A stretch of DNA of 64,000 nt from CAIMUX01 sp964473865 (GTDB lineage: Bacteria > Eisenbacteria > RBG-16-71-46 > CAIMUX01). The position numbers and the translations under genes are program-made. Shown piece after piece: positions 8,404 to 16,334 of the stretch. The stretch covers positions 93,848-157,847 of the forward strand of contig CAYYQN010000005.1 in assembly GCA_964473865.1 (NCBI GenBank). The letters are read 5' to 3'. Each line of letters starts with the position of its first letter. The first letter of the stretch is position 1. The notes beneath the pieces were generated by a model. That model made no database searches, was not told the DNA's origin, and saw only the letters and a list, made by a program, of their open reading frames with translations.

Positions 8404-10281
8404 ATGCCCGGGAAGGCGGAACGCCGGATGGATTTCATCGAGGATCGACTTCAGATCCGCCACCAGCCTCCCCGATGGACAAGCGCCGTCCGCGTGTTGA
8501 CCCTTGTCACGGCGCTTGCAGCCGCCTGCGCGGCCCGGGCCGAGAGACTTCCGGTGGTCCTCGACGGCAGCTTCGACGATTGGAGCGGCCTGGCCCCAGT
8601 GTGGACTGATCCGTCTGGAGACCAGGGGCAGAGCGGCATCGACCTGGGCCGGCTCTGGCTCGCCGACGATGCCGTGAACTTCTACCTGCGCTTCGAAGTG
8701 GGCCCGGAGCTGCTCCTGAACGGCGGGAACAGCCTCAGCCTCGCCTTCGATACCGACGCCGACGCCACCACCGGACAGCCGCGGAACGGAATCGGAGCCG
8801 ACCTCGTCTGGCGCCCGGGCCGGAAGTCGGGAACCTTCTGCTTCGGATCCATGCAGACCGAGGTGAAGTGGGACGACTGCGGCTTCGTCGGTCTGCCCAC
8901 CCTCAGTGACCGCGCGTTCGAGGTCGCCTTTCGCCGCGACGCGCGACCCGACGGAATCCACCCTCTCTTCCCCAACGTGGCGGGCACAACCATCCGGGTT
9001 CTGCTCTACGACGCCGCCTTCGCCGGAGACCTTCTGCCGAACGCGGGACAGATCCTCTCCTACGCGCTCGATCAGGGTTCCGCGATCACCGAGGAGCCGT
9101 TGCCGTTGGCGCGGCAGCATCCCACCGACCTGCGCATCATCACCTGGAATGTCCTTTCCGACGGACCTTGGGACGGCACGCTCCAGCCGAGGTTTCAGCG
9201 ACAGATCCAGGCTACAACCCCGGATCTCCTCAGTTTCCAGGAGATCTATCACCACTCGCCGGAGGCCACGCGGCAGCTCATCGCCTCCTGGCTGCCCGGA
9301 ACCTGGTATGCCGCGGGGAACAATGACTGCATCACTGTCAGCCGCTACCCGGTGCTCGGCTCGTGGCCGCTGGACGGCAATCTTGCCGTCTATCTCGATA
9401 CCGAGGAGGCGCTCGGCAAGCGGACCCTGTTGATCAACGCGCACTTGCCTTGCTGCGCGAACGATGCCGGTCGCCAGGATGAGGTCGACCGGATCCTCTC
9501 CTTCATTCGCGACGCTCGGACCCCGGGCGGGTCGCTCGATCTGCCGGTCGGGACGGTCATGCTCCTCATGGGCGACACGAATTTCGTCGGGAGCTCGGAT
9601 CAACGCCGGTCTCTTCTGACGGGCGACATTCGTGACAACACCACGTTCGGACCCGACTTCGCCCCCGATTGGAACGGCGGGCCGCTGACCGACCTGGTCT
9701 CCCGCCACACCGAGGCCCGGGTCAGCTACACCTGGCTCGAAGCCGGGAGCGCATTCTGGCCGGGGCGGATCGACTACTTTGTGTACAACAGCTCCGCCAT
9801 GTCGCCGGCGAGTCACTATGTCCTCGACCCGTCGGAAATGTCGGCCGACAGCCTGGCCGCTCACGGGCTGCAGGCCGGCGACGCCGGGGCCAGTGACCAC
9901 CGGCTGCTCTGCGTCGACCTCCGGGCGGCATCACCGGGCGAAGACTGCCCAGGTGGAGCCGGTCCGACCTGTTCGGCCGTTGAAGGAGACCTCCGTTGCG
10001 TGATCGCTCCGAATCCGTCGGTGGCAGGCTCGGCGCGACTCGAGCTGACTCTGCAACAGCCGGCGACGCTGCGTCTCTCCGTGTTCAACGCGGCCGGCCG
10101 GTGTGTGAGCGAGCCGTTCGGAGGCAAGCAGGTCTACCGGCCGGGCCGGTGGACATTCCGCTGGGACGGCCGGGGCCCCGACGCTCGGATCCTGTCTCCA
10201 GGAATCTACTTCGTGCGTCTGGACGGACACGGCGCGGCGGGAACCATCCGCCGGACCCTGCGCTGGGTGATCGTGCAGTGA
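8404..10281 (+). CDS. Secreted endonuclease/exonuclease/phosphatase-fold protein with FlgD-like C-terminal domain
   Basis: Three domains are visible. After a membrane-targeting N-terminus (AAACAARA is a likely cleavage region near residue 45) comes a CBM9-like or DOMON-like domain starting 'LDGSFDDWSG'. An EEP-fold catalytic domain follows: WNV at about 248-250, the 'SFQE' Glu, 'NAHL', 'GDTN', and the final SDH at 497-499. The last 90 residues are a FlgD-like Ig domain ('NAAGR', 'FRWDGRGPDA', 'SPGIYFVRL'). It should be a metal-dependent phosphodiesterase (nuclease or lipid phosphodiesterase) outside the cytoplasm. The start is uncertain: an ATG at 8428 fits nearly as well. The 229 bases before it show nothing notable. 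Confidence 0.85.
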   Translation: MPGKAERRMDFIEDRLQIRHQPPRWTSAVRVLTLVTALAAACAARAERLPVVLDGSFDDWSGLAPVWTDPSGDQGQSGIDLGRLWLADDAVNFYLRFEVGPELLLNGGNSLSLAFDTDADATTGQPRNGIGADLVWRPGRKSGTFCFGSMQTEVKWDDCGFVGLPTLSDRAFEVAFRRDARPDGIHPLFPNVAGTTIRVLLYDAAFAGDLLPNAGQILSYALDQGSAITEEPLPLARQHPTDLRIITWNVLSDGPWDGTLQPRFQRQIQATTPDLLSFQEIYHHSPEATRQLIASWLPGTWYAAGNNDCITVSRYPVLGSWPLDGNLAVYLDTEEALGKRTLLINAHLPCCANDAGRQDEVDRILSFIRDARTPGGSLDLPVGTVMLLMGDTNFVGSSDQRRSLLTGDIRDNTTFGPDFAPDWNGGPLTDLVSRHTEARVSYTWLEAGSAFWPGRIDYFVYNSSAMSPASHYVLDPSEMSADSLAAHGLQAGDAGASDHRLLCVDLRAASPGEDCPGGAGPTCSAVEGDLRCVIAPNPSVAGSARLELTLQQPATLRLSVFNAAGRCVSEPFGGKQVYRPGRWTFRWDGRGPDARILSPGIYFVRLDGHGAAGTIRRTLRWVIVQ

Positions 10282-10386
10282 CACCCGGCGGCGCGGTCAG
10301 GAAGGACAAGGGCCGCACTCCGGTTGGGAGCGGCTCCCGGGCCAGCCGAAGGCAGGAGAGGTGAGAGCCGGCCTCCGCGCACCCGG

Positions 10387-10725
10387 TCAACGAGAGGGGC
10401 GATAGCGCATCCGGGTTCCCAGGTTGACCGAGAGTCGGATCTCCTCCGCAGAGAGCGGGTCCGGGAACAACGCCCCCGCGACATTGGCGTCGTGCAGGCT
10501 GGCTCCTTCGAGATTCGCGGCAGAGAAGTCGAGACCTCGCAAGTCGGCGTTGCGGAGGTAGGCACCCGAGAGCTCGGCGCGGCGAAGGTCCGCCTTCCGC
10601 AAGTCGAGCATCCGCAGGTCCGTGTTCCGCAGGTCGGGGGGATCGGCGGCGGCCAGCCGGTTGAACTCGTCGATCCTGCCATCACGCAGCAGGGTGGCCC
10701 ACTTCGAGTCGCGCACGAGCGGCAT
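10387..10725 (-). CDS. Small pentapeptide-repeat protein
   Basis: This 112-residue protein has A(D/N)Lxx repeats from about residue 30 to 80 ('LRNTDLRMLDLRKADLRRAE'), forming a short right-handed beta-helix. A conserved-looking tail 'LSAEEIRLSVNLGTRMR' follows. GGGAGGG lies 8 bases before the ATG at 10725 and favours this start over an ATG 45 bases upstream. No signal peptide is seen, so it is probably cytosolic. Biochemical roles of small pentapeptide proteins vary, and I cannot assign one here. Confidence 0.8.
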   Translation of the reverse strand: MPLVRDSKWATLLRDGRIDEFNRLAAADPPDLRNTDLRMLDLRKADLRRAELSGAYLRNADLRGLDFSAANLEGASLHDANVAGALFPDPLSAEEIRLSVNLGTRMRYRPSR

Positions 10726-10901
10726 GGTCAAGCCCTCCCTGCTCCAAGGATCGGCCGCCGACGTTCCCAACTGAACCGCAGGCTCGGCAAGAGAAGAAGG
10801 GAAGTCGCCGCAGCGGCCTCCCTTCCCTGAGCCTGCCGGGGCGACTCCGGGGAATCCCCGGAGAGGCCCCGGCGGCGGGCTTCAGATTCGCGGCCCGGCG
10901 G

Positions 10902-12020
10902 TCAAGGCAGCGCGCAGCCCTTCGACCACACTCCGTCGAAGACCCCGTCGAACCCTCCGCGCGTCGATCGCCAGCGTCCCCGGATGGCTCCGATCGGCTG
11001 TTCCTCCCCATCCAGGATCTCGCCCCCGAACGACCCGACGAGACGCGCTCTTCCGCCGAAGTGCGTGCCTTCGTCCCGTCCAGCCTCAGTCCACGTTCCG
11101 CGCAGGAAACCCTGGAAGCTGCCGGAGGTATCGACCCACTTGCCAAACAGGACCCGGAGTCCTCGATCGTTGGAGCCGTAGTGGCCGCGCACGAAGCCGG
11201 TCACCTCGCCGGTCCGGCTCAGCCATCGGCCCAGGAACGTCCCCATGGAGTCGGCTTCGGGCGGCGTGAACCAGACCCCACCCAGGAAGCCCTGCGTGCA
11301 CGGGCCCGGCCCGACGAGAAAACTCCGCACCGAGAACTTGTTGCCGAGACCATCGATCGCCTCGACCTGATCCAGATCCGCCAGGTCATTGACCGCGTAC
11401 TGCCAGGTGTGACCTCCCGCCACGATCGACACGCTGTCCCGCTCGCCCGTTTCGCCCAGCGGCATCGGCTGGTGAACCAGGATGCGCAGGCCGTCAAAGC
11501 CCAGTCCGGTGTGGCTGATCCAGTCGACACGCGTCCGGCTGGCCCGGGGGCGGACGATCGAGTCGTCCCGCTCGAAATCGATCGTGCTGCGGACGATGAC
11601 CGCGCCGCGATTCACCTCGAGATAGCCACTCCAGTCGACGGGTGCGACATCCACGCTGTCGGTGTTGCGGCTGTCCACAATCGGATCGGACGCCAGGATC
11701 CCCCAGAGCAGGGTCACCGCATAGGTGCGCGCGGAGTCCCCCTCCGACCAGCGGATGACCTCGGGGTCGCCGGCCACGGCATCTGCGATCGGCGTTTCCG
11801 CCGCCGCGCTCGCGGCAAGCGCCTCGTCGCCAAAGGCTGGTTCCTCGTTTCGGGAAGTGAGTCCGCCCGTATCACCTTCGAGAGTCGGAATCTCGGCCGC
11901 CGGAACCGTGTCCGACGGCCGGGTGGAGTCTTCGCTGCACCCCATGACGGCCAGGCCCGCAACGAGCAGCACGGCCGCCGCCGAAACGGAAGGGTTGAAT
12001 CGTCCTCGCAACATGCCCAT
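10902..12020 (-). CDS. Lipoprotein with Gly/Trp-rich repeats, function unknown
   Basis: The N-terminus is a lipoprotein signal with lipobox LAVMGC, cleaved before Cys at about residue 26. An acidic Ser/Thr/Glu region follows. The C-terminal 140 residues contain about five copies of a loose Gly/Trp repeat (GGVWF, LGRWL, FGKWV, LRGTW, RGRWR, DGVW). Such repeats suggest a beta-rich fold, but I know no function for it. AAAGGA lies 7 bases before the ATG at 12020; a second ATG at 12014 is also possible. It is likely tethered to the outer membrane. It is divergent from the histidine kinase gene. Confidence 0.78.
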   Translation of the reverse strand: MGMLRGRFNPSVSAAAVLLVAGLAVMGCSEDSTRPSDTVPAAEIPTLEGDTGGLTSRNEEPAFGDEALAASAAAETPIADAVAGDPEVIRWSEGDSARTYAVTLLWGILASDPIVDSRNTDSVDVAPVDWSGYLEVNRGAVIVRSTIDFERDDSIVRPRASRTRVDWISHTGLGFDGLRILVHQPMPLGETGERDSVSIVAGGHTWQYAVNDLADLDQVEAIDGLGNKFSVRSFLVGPGPCTQGFLGGVWFTPPEADSMGTFLGRWLSRTGEVTGFVRGHYGSNDRGLRVLFGKWVDTSGSFQGFLRGTWTEAGRDEGTHFGGRARLVGSFGGEILDGEEQPIGAIRGRWRSTRGGFDGVFDGVWSKGCALP

Positions 12021-12445
12021 TCCCCTTTCCTTTGAGACTTCCAGACAGTGCCGGTTCCGATGATTCGCGAAAAGATGCGGCAGGGTTCCGGGGCGAATCG
12101 CCATCCAGAGTCGTGCCAACGGGAGGGAGCCTCGGCCCGCCTCGTTCCATCCGGCTGCCGCACAAGGCAGTGCCCGGTCCCGAGGGATGGCCGGACCGTC
12201 CCCGCGTTCGGCAACTCCCACCTCGAGGTGCCCCGAATCGTACACTCCGTCCCGGGCCGGCGTCCCCGTGGCGACAAGCATCGCCACGTCGAAGCGCCTC
12301 CGGTATGCTCGGAGACGGCCGGGCGTCGGAGATCCGTGCGGGGATCGCATCGCCCAAGGGTCGGGGCCCGGGACCGGTATGACCTCGCGAGCTACGCCCG
12401 GAACCGGCGCTTCGGCGATCCGGGCCTCGGGGCGGAGGGAGGGGG
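12021..12445. other. Divergent intergenic region, lipoprotein / histidine kinase
   Basis: These 425 bases separate the minus-strand lipoprotein from the plus-strand two-component cluster, and must carry promoters for both. I looked for a sigma-54 -24/-12 element because a sigma-54 activator is encoded next door, and found no convincing match. No small gene is supported. Confidence 0.4.
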
Positions 12446-13816
12446 ATGGGTCGATCCTCCGGACTGGCCACCAACGCGTCGCAGCGACTCTATGTCGCGG
12501 CGATGGGCTTGCTTCTGGCCGGCCTGCTGGCCCTCACCGTCATCACCTCGCTTTCCACGTACCGGAGTGTGCGAGCGCAGGTCGACAGCGAACTCGAGAC
12601 TCGCCTGCTTTCCGTCGGGCAGACGATCGCGCAGGGCCTTGCCTCCTCCGGACGCGCCGCGCCCACCACGGCCGATTCGGCCGCGATGTACCGGGAAACC
12701 CGCGCCGACCTCCTGCGGATTGCGGCCGCGAGCGAGCTCTCCAGCATCGAGGTGATCGATCGACAGCGCCGGCACCTCACGGGAACAGACGAGGCGATTC
12801 CCCTGGGAGCGCGCGATCCGCTGCTGAACGCCCAGCCCGAAGTGGCGGTCGCCCTGGCGGGAATCCCCGTCGCGACCTCGCTCTACGAGACTCCCGAGCT
12901 GCGGGGTACCTTCTTCAAGACCGGATTCGTGCCGATCGAGGACGCGGCGGGGGAAGTCACCGGGGTCGTGGCGGTCGAGGGTGGATCGGGATTCTTCTCG
13001 ATCCTGCCGGCTCTCCGCCGGATCTGGTGGGGGACCGGTCTCGCGTCGGCCGTGATCGCAAGCGTGCTGGCCGTGCTTCTCTTGGGGGTGTTCCGCGCGC
13101 TCGGTCGATCCGAGCGGGAACTCAGAGCCACGATGGCGCTCGCCACCGCCGGCCAGCTGGCGGCGGTCGTCGCCCACGAAATCCGCAACCCGCTCGCCGC
13201 CCTCCAGTCCCGCGCGGAGCGGGCGCAGGAGGAGCTGAGAGCGGGCAGCGATCCGCGTGGCGTCGCCGACCTTCTCGAGGCGATTCCCCTGGAGGTGCAT
13301 CGACTCGATCGGATCGTGACGAACTACCTGTCTCTGGCTCGCGGCACCGAGGCGGGTGAGAGTAGCGACGTCCCGCAAGTTGTGGCCCGGACTCTGGACC
13401 TGGTGGCAAAGGATCTGGAGCGAGCGAACGTGACGTTGCAGTGCACCGCCCCGGATCACAGCCTGCGAGCCCGGATGGGTCCGGGCCCGTTGCGGCAGGC
13501 CCTGCTGAACCTCTTCCTGAACGCCCGCGAGGCGATGGCGAGCGGCGGCGAGCTCCGCGTCGGGGTGCGCGCGGACGAAGCCTGGGTCATCATTGAAGTG
13601 GAAGATACCGGGGGGGGGATCGACCCGCGCCTCCACCGCAAGATCTTCGAGCCTTTCTACACGACGCGCCCGGCAGGATCCGGCCTTGGTCTGGCGGTCG
13701 TGAGTTCGATCGTGCGCTCCCACCGCGGGCGGGTTGAGGTTCGATCGGAACCCGGCCGCGGAGCGAAGTTCATCCTCACGCTGCCCCGGGAGCAGAAGGG
13801 AACCACCGATGCCTGA
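12446..13816 (+). CDS. Membrane sensor histidine kinase (NtrB/AtoS-like)
   Basis: This 456-residue protein has TM1 at about 15-37, a periplasmic sensor of about 150 residues, and TM2 at about 193-215. The HisKA box 'VVAHEIRNPL' has phospho-acceptor His244. The HATPase domain has 'LLNLFLNAREAM', 'DTGGGID', 'FEPFYTTR' and 'GSGLGL'. GGAGGGAGGGGG precedes the ATG. It should autophosphorylate and pass phosphate to the response regulator, whose start overlaps its end by 8 bases. The codons for the G1 box form a run of nine G (13610-13618). The ligand is unknown. The small periplasmic domain and the downstream barrel suggest envelope sensing (inference). Confidence 0.93.
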   Translation: MGRSSGLATNASQRLYVAAMGLLLAGLLALTVITSLSTYRSVRAQVDSELETRLLSVGQTIAQGLASSGRAAPTTADSAAMYRETRADLLRIAAASELSSIEVIDRQRRHLTGTDEAIPLGARDPLLNAQPEVAVALAGIPVATSLYETPELRGTFFKTGFVPIEDAAGEVTGVVAVEGGSGFFSILPALRRIWWGTGLASAVIASVLAVLLLGVFRALGRSERELRATMALATAGQLAAVVAHEIRNPLAALQSRAERAQEELRAGSDPRGVADLLEAIPLEVHRLDRIVTNYLSLARGTEAGESSDVPQVVARTLDLVAKDLERANVTLQCTAPDHSLRARMGPGPLRQALLNLFLNAREAMASGGELRVGVRADEAWVIIEVEDTGGGIDPRLHRKIFEPFYTTRPAGSGLGLAVVSSIVRSHRGRVEVRSEPGRGAKFILTLPREQKGTTDA

Positions 13817-15203
13817 GCGCACAACACCGTTCCGGATTCTGCTGGCCGAAGACGAGGCGACCTTTCGGGAAGACATCGAATCGGCGCTCCGCCGGGCCGG
13901 CTGTGACGTCGTCGCCGTCGCCTCCGGAAAGGACGCGCTCGACCGGCTCGAAGGCGAGGAGTTCCACCTCCTAGTCACTGACGTGCGCATGCCGTCTCCC
14001 GACGGCCTCGAGCTTCTTCGGTGGGTGAAGCGGGAGCGGCCCCAGGTCGAGGTGCTGATCCTGACTGGCCAGCGCGAGCTGCTCGAGAACCCGCGGAGCG
14101 CCCGCGACGCCATCCGGGAGGGGGCGTTCGACTACCTCTCGAAGCCGGTGAGCTCCTTTGACCTCCTGGTCAAGGTCGAACGCGTTCGGGAGCGCTGGGA
14201 TCTCCTGGCGGAGCGAGAACGGCTGCGACGGTGGGCTTCGCGGCTTGCCGGAGCCGACCTCGAGGAAGGCCGGTTCGAGCAGCTCGTGGGACGAAGCCGG
14301 CCGATTCTCGAGATCTTCTCGCTGGCTCGGAAGGTGGCCGCGTCCGACGCGGTGGTCCTCATCCGCGGCGAGAGCGGCACGGGCAAGTCGATGCTCGCCG
14401 CCGCCATCCACAATCACAGCCCCCGCGCGGATGCCCCGTTCATCAAGATCAACAGCGGCGCGATCCCGGAAAACCTTCTCGAAAGCGAGTTCTTCGGGCA
14501 CGAACAGGGCGCCTTCACGGGAGCGGTCCGCCGCAAGGTGGGTCTCTTCGAGGTGGCCGAAAGCGGGACCGTGTTTCTCGACGAGATCGGCGACCTGCCT
14601 CTGGCCATGCAGGTGAAGGTGCTCGCGGCCATCGAAGAGAAGCGATTCATGAGAGTGGGCGGAACGCAGTCGATCCACTGCGACGTGAGGATCATCGCCG
14701 CGACGCATCGCGACCTCGAAGAGGCGATCCGGACCGGGGCGTTCCGCGAGGACCTCTACTATCGGGTCAATGTCTTCCCTCTGACCCTCCCTCCCCTGCG
14801 GGAACGACCGGAGGACATCCCGCTGTTGGTGGAACACTTCTTGACGAGGAAGGGGATGGACCCGGGCCGGGTACGTCCCGAGGCGATTCGACTCCTTTGC
14901 GGGCACCCGTTCCCGGGGAACATCCGGGAGATGGAGAACCTGATCGAACGGGCGGCGATTCTGGCCGAGGACTCACCTCTGGGGCCGGAGCACTTTCCGT
15001 CGCTCCTGGGATCAGGCCCGGCGCAACCGGTTGGCTTGCCGGAGATTCCGGATGAAGGAGTGTCGATGGATGACCTGGAGCGTCGATACATCCTGTCCGC
15101 GCTGGCCAAGGCCGGCGGGAACAAGAGCCGGGCCGCGGTTCTCCTGGGCATGACCCGGCGAACCCTGTATTCCCGGATGGAACGTCACGGCATTCGTCCC
15201 TGA
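13809..15203 (+). CDS. Sigma-54-dependent response regulator (NtrC family)
   Basis: This 464-residue protein has three domains. The receiver domain has acidic pair Glu14/Asp15, phospho-acceptor Asp58 and Lys112. The AAA+ domain has Walker A GESGTGKS (187-194), the sigma-54 loop GAFTGA (234-239) and Walker B 'VFLDEIGDL'. The C-terminal Fis-type HTH reads 'GNKSRAAVLLGMTRRTLYSR'. All key residues for sigma-54 activation are present. The ATG lies inside the 3' end of the kinase gene, giving tight coupling. Its target promoters are not evident in the window. Confidence 0.95.
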   Translation: MPERTTPFRILLAEDEATFREDIESALRRAGCDVVAVASGKDALDRLEGEEFHLLVTDVRMPSPDGLELLRWVKRERPQVEVLILTGQRELLENPRSARDAIREGAFDYLSKPVSSFDLLVKVERVRERWDLLAERERLRRWASRLAGADLEEGRFEQLVGRSRPILEIFSLARKVAASDAVVLIRGESGTGKSMLAAAIHNHSPRADAPFIKINSGAIPENLLESEFFGHEQGAFTGAVRRKVGLFEVAESGTVFLDEIGDLPLAMQVKVLAAIEEKRFMRVGGTQSIHCDVRIIAATHRDLEEAIRTGAFREDLYYRVNVFPLTLPPLRERPEDIPLLVEHFLTRKGMDPGRVRPEAIRLLCGHPFPGNIREMENLIERAAILAEDSPLGPEHFPSLLGSGPAQPVGLPEIPDEGVSMDDLERRYILSALAKAGGNKSRAAVLLGMTRRTLYSRMERHGIRP

Positions 15204-15212
15204 GTTGCCCCG

Positions 15213-15235
15213 TCCGGTACAACCGGTGTACCGGA
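15213..15235 (+). promoter_or_regulatory. Perfect 9-bp inverted repeat between regulator and helical protein
   Basis: TCCGGTACA, a 5-base spacer ACCGG, then TGTACCGGA. It starts 10 bases after the regulator stop and ends 44 bases before the next ATG. No T-run follows, so it may be an operator or an attenuating hairpin rather than a classic terminator. Confidence 0.5.
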
Positions 15236-15279
15236 TGGGCTAGCAGCCTGCCAGTCAGGGAAAGGATGGTGCATCCGCG

Positions 15280-16326
15280 ATGCGGTCACGCAAGCTCATC
15301 TGCCTGCTGCTGCTCCTCGGCGCCGGCCTGGGGCCGACCCTGGCGGCGGCGCAAGCCGGGTCCGGGCCCGATCCGGCGCGGGAGATCGAGAGAACCGACC
15401 GGATCCTCGAGCGCGCGCGGGACCAGGTCGCCGTCTCCCCCAGCGCCCGGGCGGCGAAGCTGCTCAACTACGCACTCGACATGCAGGCCCGGGCGAGAGC
15501 GACCTACAAACCGCAAGACCGCACCAGCTGGCCGGCGGCCCTGCGGCTCACGCTGGAGGCTCGGGACTTCGCCCGCCGAGCGATCGAGACGGCCGAAATC
15601 GAGGTGAAGGCCCACGAGTCCGTCCGGGACCTCATCGAGTCGACGCGCGAGATCTCGCAGGACGCGGCCTCGCTCGTGGCCGAACGCGGCGACACGGAGG
15701 CGCAGCGTCTGCTCGACAGCGGCCTCTGGCTGCTCCAGCGGGCCCAAGAGGCATACCGTGGAGCGGCGTACCGCAACGCCATCCGGCTGGCGGCGACGGC
15801 GCGCGATCTTGTGCAGAGAGCGACCCAGCGGGCGCGCGGCGACGTGCCGGCGGGAAGTGCGTCCGTGGAGACCGCGCTGGACCGGACCCAGGCCCTGCTC
15901 GATGAGCTGCGGGTCAACCTGGAAGGATCCAGCGACCGTCCCGCGATCCGGCTGAGCGAGGAGGCCCGGCGCCTGCAGGATCGCGCGCTACGGATGCAGC
16001 GGGAGCAGAAGCCCGCGCTGGCGCTGCGCCTGACGACCCAAGCCCGCCATGCCGCGTTGGAGGCGATGCTGAACCTGTCGACCCGGCCGGATGAGGAAGA
16101 GGTGGAGCGGGCCCTGTCGATCGTGGAACAGCTGATCCAGGACTCGGCTCCGGAGATCCAGGCCAGCGGCTCACCTGAGGCGGCCAATCTGCTCGAGTCG
16201 GCCCGGCAACGCCATGCAGAAGCAGCGGAGCAGCTCGCGAAGGGGAATGCGCCGCAAGCTCTCGCCACGGCGCGGATCGCCGAGGGACTGCTCCATCGAG
16301 CCGCCGATCTGGCCGGTGAACGTTAG
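15280..16326 (+). CDS. Secreted alpha-helical repeat protein, function unknown
   Basis: A signal peptide (residues 1-25, ending LAAAQ) is followed by about 320 residues that are almost entirely amphipathic helix, rich in Ala, Arg, Glu and Leu. TPR-like or coiled-coil spacing is visible ('ARDFARRAIETAEIEVKAH', 'AARLVQRATQRA'-like segments). No catalytic motif is seen. It lies between the response regulator and an outer-membrane barrel, 8 bases before the barrel's proposed start. A periplasmic scaffold or chaperone role for the barrel is a reasonable guess, not shown by the sequence. Confidence 0.8.
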   Translation: MRSRKLICLLLLLGAGLGPTLAAAQAGSGPDPAREIERTDRILERARDQVAVSPSARAAKLLNYALDMQARARATYKPQDRTSWPAALRLTLEARDFARRAIETAEIEVKAHESVRDLIESTREISQDAASLVAERGDTEAQRLLDSGLWLLQRAQEAYRGAAYRNAIRLAATARDLVQRATQRARGDVPAGSASVETALDRTQALLDELRVNLEGSSDRPAIRLSEEARRLQDRALRMQREQKPALALRLTTQARHAALEAMLNLSTRPDEEEVERALSIVEQLIQDSAPEIQASGSPEAANLLESARQRHAEAAEQLAKGNAPQALATARIAEGLLHRAADLAGER

Positions 16327-16334
16327 GTTCGGAG

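Noticed and set aside
12021..12445. Sigma-54 promoter for the regulator's own operon
   Set aside because: No TGGCAC-N5-TTGC-type element with acceptable match was found.
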